A DNA stretch of 27,124 bases from a virus. Positions 23,292 to 27,124 of the stretch are shown here, one piece after another. The notes under the pieces are model-generated. The model saw nothing but the letters and a program-made list of their open reading frames with translations. It did no database searches and was not told the origin of the DNA. Numbering within the stretch: position 1 is the first letter of the stretch; every line of letters begins with the position of its first letter. The DNA lies in IMG/VR virus record IMGVR_UViG_3300030331_000171, positions 1 through 27,124 of that record; one strand, written 5' to 3'. Position numbers and translations under genes: made by a program.

Positions 23292-24062
23292 TTATTTTTT
23301 TGTACTTTTTGGATGTTTCTTTGGTAGTAAATCGTAGTCAGTAGTATATTTAGGGTTTTGTGGTCTACCATTCTTTACTAAATATAAATATGCGTTCACG
23401 CGCGCAAACGCCCAACGTGAAGGTGATTTTATACGTGGACTATGTGACGTGTTAAACGCACCTAGACCTCGTTGAAATACTGCCTTTAATTGTCCTACTG
23501 TTACTCCGTAACCTAATTTCTTCTTATATCTCTCGTTAAAGTCATCTGACTTTTTTTGTAATGTCTTTAAATCTTGTTTGCTTACTTTAGCACCTCTGCT
23601 TGTGCTTGCGTCACCTTTAGCTGTACCCTTACCTTTTGGTCTTGGGTTTGGGGTTTTAGACTTAGGTGCTTTAGGACTTTTTCTTACTCCACCTCGTTCG
23701 CCTATTTCTGCAAGTTTCTGATCTATCTGTTCTAGCTTTCTTATTGCCCACTCTACTCCACTTGTTCCTCCCCAAGCGTCATACATTAGCCCTCCACAAC
23801 CTTCGTCATAAGGTACGTCTTTGTGTTGTTGATGTCTTTTAAAACTAGCCATACGTGCTATAGTTTCTCTACTTATCTTTTCTCTACGAGCTAATTGTCC
23901 TGCACGTGTCCAACCTACTCGTGTGCCACAAGTTGTGCCTTTTTCTTCTTTGTATTTAATTGCTCTTTTTGCGTTATTGCTAGCTGCTTTTGGGTAATCG
24001 TTATAAGTCTCTAATTTAACAACGATTGCACGCAGCTTTGTCATTACAGTTGCATATTTCAT
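23292..24062 (-). CDS. Basic two-domain phage protein (DUF5824-like C-terminus)
   Basis: A 256-residue basic protein with two recognisable segments and a Pro/Lys/Ser linker. The N-terminal one (about residues 20-115) has SNNAKRAIKYKEEKGTTCGT, RVGWTRAGQLARREKISRET, ARMASFKRHQQHKD and then AWGGTSGVEWAIRKL, a phrase found in many phage structural or head-maturation proteins. The C-terminal one (about 190-245) has GVTVGQLKAVFQRGLGAFNT and SPSRWAFARVNAYLYLVKNG, resembling DUF5824. The role of both is unknown; they recur near protease, capsid or portal genes in other phages. Here the protein lies among neck/tail genes. A 54-base gap precedes it without the TCTATTATATA motif. Confidence 0.6.
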   Translation of the reverse strand: MKYATVMTKLRAIVVKLETYNDYPKAASNNAKRAIKYKEEKGTTCGTRVGWTRAGQLARREKISRETIARMASFKRHQQHKDVPYDEGCGGLMYDAWGGTSGVEWAIRKLEQIDQKLAEIGERGGVRKSPKAPKSKTPNPRPKGKGTAKGDASTSRGAKVSKQDLKTLQKKSDDFNERYKKKLGYGVTVGQLKAVFQRGLGAFNTSHSPRIKSPSRWAFARVNAYLYLVKNGRPQNPKYTTDYDLLPKKHPKSTKK

Positions 24063-24116
24063 AACTAACTTTTGGTGGTATTAATGTTATTGTAAGTTTT
24101 CCTATTCTAAATTTTA

Positions 24117-24611
24117 TCATTTTCCTATCTGTGTTGTGGGTTGTGGTATATTGCAGCTCTCAAAACTTTGTTCTACTATGACTGGTAAAGTAAACACCCA
24201 ACCTGTTACTGAATTATCAAATCTCTCTGTGAAGGGTTCAAGCGTAAAACTATCGTCTACAAAATATTGTGGTATATCACCGTGACTAGCTTCGTAGTGA
24301 TTAAGACTTTTTCCGTGCTTAAATGTGCTTATAATATCTGTACACATACTAAGGCAATCACTTAATACTTCTTGTTCGTTGCTTTCGTCAGGTTCTACTA
24401 AATCCATAATAAATATTTGAAAGTTAAATATAAACTGTGATTTACTAGCTGTGACGTTTACTGGGTTAATATGCATTAGAGGGAATAAAGTGTTTTTCTC
24501 TAAGTCTATTTCAAAGATGTCACCTGATGTAACAGTTTTGATCTGAAAATGATTGTTACCCAGTTGCTCTAATGTGTCTACTAAATTATTATACGTCTTG
24601 TCGTTTACCAT
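24117..24611 (-). CDS. Putative tail terminator/neck protein, 164 aa
   Basis: A 164-residue alpha/beta protein (DIFEIDLEKNTLFPLMHINP, QFIFNFQIFIMDLVEPDESN, QEVLSDCLSMCTDIISTFKH) ending in FDNSVTGWVFTLPVIVEQSF and a short polar tail. The pattern of a strand pair, an LSDC helix and a final GW-x-F-T-L-P-V strand resembles tail terminator/completion proteins that cap the tail tube. It overlaps the frameshifted chaperone ORF by 23 bases and is followed by the two-domain basic gene. The assignment is by fold-like pattern and context. Confidence 0.5.
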   Translation of the reverse strand: MVNDKTYNNLVDTLEQLGNNHFQIKTVTSGDIFEIDLEKNTLFPLMHINPVNVTASKSQFIFNFQIFIMDLVEPDESNEQEVLSDCLSMCTDIISTFKHGKSLNHYEASHGDIPQYFVDDSFTLEPFTERFDNSVTGWVFTLPVIVEQSFESCNIPQPTTQIGK

Positions 24612-24849
24612 AATTTGTGTTTTGTGTTGTGTTTAAGTCTGTTTCGTAACTTAACCACGTTAGACATTCATATAAACTAAGTTTTGTAATCCTGTCTAAA
24701 TTTACTATCTCACCATTTGTTAGTCTATACATTACGCCAAACCAACCCCACTTCTTTGCGAATTGTTCATCAACTGTTGCCTCGCCTTCTTTAACTTGTC
24801 CGTTAAATACAACTGCAAAATTTTCAATAGTTCGCTTGCGAAAGTCCAA
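24589..24849 (-). CDS. Frameshift extension of tail assembly chaperone (T part of GT)
   Basis: An 86-residue frame with no ATG at its beginning; it opens at a TTG directly after a run of nine T residues. It overlaps the chaperone G gene by 118 bases in the -1 frame. Its second half (KKWGWFGVMYRLTNGEIVNL, ITKLSLYECLTWLSYETDL) looks like a tail chaperone T domain. It is best read as the end of a G-T fusion made by -1 frameshifting on T9, giving about 260 residues (174 of G plus 86). Independent translation from TTG is possible but lacks support. Confidence 0.65.
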   Translation of the reverse strand: MDFRKRTIENFAVVFNGQVKEGEATVDEQFAKKWGWFGVMYRLTNGEIVNLDRITKLSLYECLTWLSYETDLNTTQNTNYGKRQDV

Positions 24850-25370
24850 AAAAAAACTAATGCCTGCTGAACTTCTTGTGCTTTCATCTCTAAAAACTTT
24901 CTAGCTCTAAGTCTCATTGTACTACTGTCGTACGCTTCTATAGAATAATACTTACCTTCTGTTTGTGTAATAGGTCTGTATAATATTGCTACTATGTTAG
25001 GCATATTCTTTTCTATACCGCCTTTAATGTAGTGCTCTATGTCTGCGTATTCACCTAAAGTTATACGTTCTAAGTCAGGTATAAAACCATACTGATCGTT
25101 ACCTACTTTTATGACTTGTTTAAATTTACTGTTTTTACTAGTCTGTAGCTTTGCAATTACTCTTAAAACTTTTGTTACGTCTTCTAAAGTCAGTTGGTTT
25201 ATTAATTCTTTAGGCATATCTGTCATTAGGTTTATCATATCCTGTGACTTTTCTATTTCGCCTTTGTTTTCTGACTGAATCAGTTTTATCCAAGTTTCTA
25301 AAGTTACATCACTCCAATTCTTAATAGTAAATTTATGCTGCTTGTCGTCTTTAGTAACTTTAATTCGCAT
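24732..25370 (-). CDS. Tail assembly chaperone G-like protein
   Basis: A 212-residue protein with a small beta-rich start (RIKVTKDDKQHKFTIKNWSD), then helices (LETWIKLIQSENKGEIEKSQ) and a long C-terminal helix that ends in NNSQRSGVGLA. The layout matches tail assembly chaperones that wrap the tape measure protein during tail assembly. Codons for L171-V-F-F-W span a nine-T run; slipping back one base there joins the frame of the downstream 86-aa ORF, as in lambda G/GT. A TCTATTATATA motif sits two bases before its ATG. Unusually, it directly follows the terminase gene and lies about 8 kb from the tape measure gene. Confidence 0.65.
   Translation of the reverse strand: MRIKVTKDDKQHKFTIKNWSDVTLETWIKLIQSENKGEIEKSQDMINLMTDMPKELINQLTLEDVTKVLRVIAKLQTSKNSKFKQVIKVGNDQYGFIPDLERITLGEYADIEHYIKGGIEKNMPNIVAILYRPITQTEGKYYSIEAYDSSTMRLRARKFLEMKAQEVQQALVFFWTFASELLKILQLYLTDKLKKARQQLMNNSQRSGVGLA
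24848..24856 (-). other. T9 slippery run, probable programmed -1 frameshift site
   Basis: On the minus strand GTTTTTTTTTGG is read GTT TTT TTT TGG in the G frame and, after a -1 slip on T TTT TTT, continues TTG GAC TTT in the T frame. Both frames encode plausible chaperone ends: the G frame closes in a GVG tail, the T frame in a WGWFG domain. Confidence 0.65.
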
Positions 25371-25372
25371 AA

Positions 25373-25385
25373 TATATAATAGAAA
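25373..25385 (-). promoter_or_regulatory. Repeated late promoter-like motif, copy 1
   Basis: The minus strand reads TTTCTATTATATA followed by TT and the ATG of chaperone G. It lies in the 107-base gap after the large terminase gene. A short CCCT-TAT-AGGG hairpin (25431-25441) earlier in the gap is too weak to call a terminator. The gap otherwise holds only A/T-rich sequence. Confidence 0.5.
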
Positions 25386-25477
25386 TTTAGTTTATTTAGT
25401 TTAAAAATGTATATTTGTTTATCTTGTTTCCCTATAAGGGTTGTCTACTCTTTTAAATATCTAAGGCAGCCCTTTTC

Positions 25478-26680
25478 TTATTGTACAAAGTATTTACCTG
25501 CGTTAGGGTTGTCTAAATGATAAATAACATTATATCTAATACCGTCTATTGCGTGGTTATAATTATCTACATATAATTTAGAACCTTTGTCTGCGTATAC
25601 ATAGTTGTTAAGCTCTTTGACTATATTTACACTTTCAGGACTTACCACTAGCTCAAAGTCTTGCATACGAGTTACACCACTTTCTATAGTGCCTTTTTTT
25701 ACAGGTCTTATATTTACTCCTTTGTGTCTAAGGTCTTCTATTAGTCTAGGTTCTGCGCTATCTGCTACAATTAGTTTGTTACCTACTCTGTCAAGTATAA
25801 TCTTTGCTAGCTCGTGTGTCTTTAGTCCGTTTTTATATATGTGTTCGTGTACATATAATTTGTTCTTTGTTTTGTCAATAGCTACTTCTGTTAAGCTGTC
25901 AGGATCAACAGAAAACCCAAAGTCCATACCACAAGATGTTTGTAAGTTGTCAGGGTTAAATTTACCTATTGACCAGTTTTCAAATACTACACCTTCAGCT
26001 TTGTCTAACCACCCACCTAATATATTATGATTGTATTTCTTTATATTGTTTTTGCGTATAGCTTGTATACGATCTAAAAAACTTTGTGATAGGTTTTGTT
26101 TATTGTCTCTGTAGGTTGTGTGAATATAACAAACATTGTCTTTGATACCATTGTAACTAGGTGGTACACCTCTTTCTTCAAAGAATCGTTTATATATCCA
26201 ATGCTCTTTTGTAACTGGGTTTAGCACTAATATAATTCTATTTTGTACTTTCTTTTCTCGTATACTTAAATCAATAGTATCAAATGTGCTTTCGTCTATT
26301 AATTCTTCTGCTTCATCAAGTACCCAACAAGAAATACCTTGTAAACTCTTTAAACTTGCAGTTTGGTTACCTGCTGACGTTTTTATACCCCTAAATAGTA
26401 TGTCGCTACCATTTGCTAAGTTTACTACTTCAGACTTGTTTATGTCAAATATATTCTCAAATCCTAGTAAACTGATCTTTTCTAAAAATTCAGGTATTAT
26501 AGATAAGTGTGCTGAAACCATTGTATAACGTGTAAACAGTACCCTTATGTTTTGTGACATAGTAAGTAATGTAAGAAATACTGTTACTGCAAAAGACTTA
26601 CCTGAACCACGTCCACCTGTTATGATATAATACCTACAGTCCGATTGAAATAGTTTTTGATATTTATTGTTCAGTTCCAG
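25478..26680 (-). CDS. terL: Terminase large subunit
   Basis: The packaging motor ATPase/nuclease. The first ATG (26560) lies after the Walker A motif, so the true start is upstream. The frame is open back to a TAG at 26686-26684 and contains only ATT (26683) or CTG (26680) as possible starts; no ATG, GTG or TTG occurs. From CTG the protein has 400 residues: ELNNKYQKLFQSD, Walker A GGRGSGKS (22-29), Walker B CWVLDEAEE (D122, E123), then the nuclease acidic residues in GMDFGFSVDP (D253), IVADSAEP (D307) and HAIDGIRY (D379). This is the Terminase_3 layout. The start overlaps terS by 17 bases. A rare start codon, coupling from terS or a sequencing error could explain the missing ATG. Confidence 0.92.
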   Translation of the reverse strand: MELNNKYQKLFQSDCRYYIITGGRGSGKSFAVTVFLTLLTMSQNIRVLFTRYTMVSAHLSIIPEFLEKISLLGFENIFDINKSEVVNLANGSDILFRGIKTSAGNQTASLKSLQGISCWVLDEAEELIDESTFDTIDLSIREKKVQNRIILVLNPVTKEHWIYKRFFEERGVPPSYNGIKDNVCYIHTTYRDNKQNLSQSFLDRIQAIRKNNIKKYNHNILGGWLDKAEGVVFENWSIGKFNPDNLQTSCGMDFGFSVDPDSLTEVAIDKTKNKLYVHEHIYKNGLKTHELAKIILDRVGNKLIVADSAEPRLIEDLRHKGVNIRPVKKGTIESGVTRMQDFELVVSPESVNIVKELNNYVYADKGSKLYVDNYNHAIDGIRYNVIYHLDNPNAGKYFVQ

Positions 26681-26927
26681 AATCTACAAAATTTATTAAC
26701 GGTAAGTGTAAACTATCGTCATTTGTAGTTACGTCTACTCTTTGTTGTGGTTTACCGTAAAAGTATTCAAAGTATAATTTAACTGACCATTGTTCTTTTT
26801 TCTCTAAACCTTCTTGTAGAGCTCTAAGTGCTAAGTCATTAAAAGGTGTTAGTTTTTGTATTAGCTTTTGTTCTTCTGCTTTTGGTTTGCGTCCTGCGCC
26901 TTTTCTTTTACCACCGTGTGTGTTCAT
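26664..26927 (-). CDS. terS: Terminase small subunit
   Basis: An 87-residue protein opening NTHGGKRKGAGRKPKAEEQK, the basic Gly/Lys-rich start often seen on Bacteroidetes phage small terminases, followed by two helices (ALRALQEGLEKKEQWSVKLY, FEYFYGKPQQRVDVTT). TerS binds the packaging site and loads TerL onto DNA. It directly precedes and overlaps terL. The length is short for the family (often 120-180 residues), so it may be a minimal form. The closest promoter-like motif is 31 bases before the ATG. Confidence 0.75.
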   Translation of the reverse strand: MNTHGGKRKGAGRKPKAEEQKLIQKLTPFNDLALRALQEGLEKKEQWSVKLYFEYFYGKPQQRVDVTTNDDSLHLPLINFVDSGTEQ

Positions 26928-26958
26928 TTTGAAATAATTTGATTAATCAAGTCTATAT

Positions 26959-26971
26959 TATATAAGAGAAA
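26959..26971 (-). promoter_or_regulatory. Variant late promoter-like motif before terS
   Basis: The minus strand reads TTTCTCTTATATA, differing from TTTCTATTATATA by one base. It begins just after the stop codon of the NinB-like gene and lies at the border between early and packaging/structural genes. This is where a first late promoter is expected. Confidence 0.4.
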
Positions 26972-27124
26972 CTACTTGAATTCATTTGGTGGCATTAATA
27001 TTACGCCTAAGTCATTTTGCGCCCAAATACGTATTTCTTCACAATATAAAGTGAAGTCTTCTGTTGTTAAGTTACTACTACGATCAGGTATAAACATATT
27101 TTTTAAATGCTCGTGCATTTCGTA
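26972..27124 (-). CDS. NinB-like recombination protein, C-terminal fragment
   Basis: The final 50 codons of a gene entering from the right edge. They read HEHLKNMFIPDRSSNLTTED, then FTLYCEEIRIWAQNDLGV and a closing LMPPNEFK. The pattern HLK-x2-F ... S-x2-LTT-x-(E/D)F-x-x-Y-x-E-x-I-x-x-WA-x-x-LG(V)-x-(I/L)P-x-P-N-E is typical of the C-terminus of NinB-like or related phage recombination proteins. The N-terminus is outside the window, so family membership is a partial call. It ends the early module that lies to the right. Confidence 0.6.
   Translation of the reverse strand, partial: YEMHEHLKNMFIPDRSSNLTTEDFTLYCEEIRIWAQNDLGVILMPPNEFK

Noticed and set aside
25431-25441. CCCT-TAT-AGGG hairpin after terL as a terminator
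   Set aside because: The stem is only 4 bp and no T-tract follows, so it is not a convincing terminator.

Overview
This window is 27 kb of an AT-rich phage (or prophage) genome, roughly one third G+C by eye. Every gene I can support lies on the minus strand, so the text follows transcription from right (27124) to left (1). Starts are preceded by A/T-rich sequence with no evident Shine-Dalgarno motif. One promoter candidate fits the Bacteroidetes TTTG / TAnnTTTG pattern. The proteins resemble those of phages of Bacteroidetes, probably marine Flavobacteriia. A tape measure protein, a frameshifted tail chaperone pair and no visible sheath gene point to a siphovirus. No integrase, repressor, tRNA or CRISPR array was seen, so lifestyle cannot be judged from this window.

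Layout in transcription order. (1) 27124-26972: tail end of a NinB-like recombination gene, the end of an early module lying outside the window. (2) 26927-25478: packaging genes, small terminase and large terminase; the large subunit seems to use a non-ATG start. (3) 25370-15909: tail and neck genes, namely chaperone G plus a -1 frameshift GT product, tail terminator/neck candidates, a large hub protein with a C1q-like insertion, a fibre-like protein and the tape measure protein. (4) 15862-11944: head genes, namely an XkdF-type protease flanked by two coiled-coil proteins, an acidic scaffold, the major capsid protein and a probable tail tube protein. (5) 11855-6173: small virion proteins, a LamG plus carbohydrate-binding-like protein, the portal with a duplicated Cys/His module, and a connector candidate. 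(6) 6180-4581: lysis region with small membrane proteins, tiny lysine-rich ORFs, an M15 peptidase endolysin and a calcineurin-like phosphoesterase. (7) 4492-1: early/replication genes, namely small unknowns, an SSB-like protein, a DnaA-domain-IV-like protein, a winged-helix initiator, NinG, a small sigma-like factor and a DNA methyltransferase cut by the window edge.

The strongest system-level signal is regulatory. An 11-base motif, TCTATTATATA on the minus strand, occurs in four late-region gaps, with a one-mismatch copy before the terminase genes. One copy sits just after a clear intrinsic terminator. The early region instead starts at a host-like Bacteroidetes promoter and encodes an ECF-like sigma factor. 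A simple model is that the host polymerase reads the early genes, the phage sigma factor is made, and it then directs transcription from the TCTATTATATA sites, much as T4 gp55 does at its short late promoters. This is inference and needs transcript mapping.
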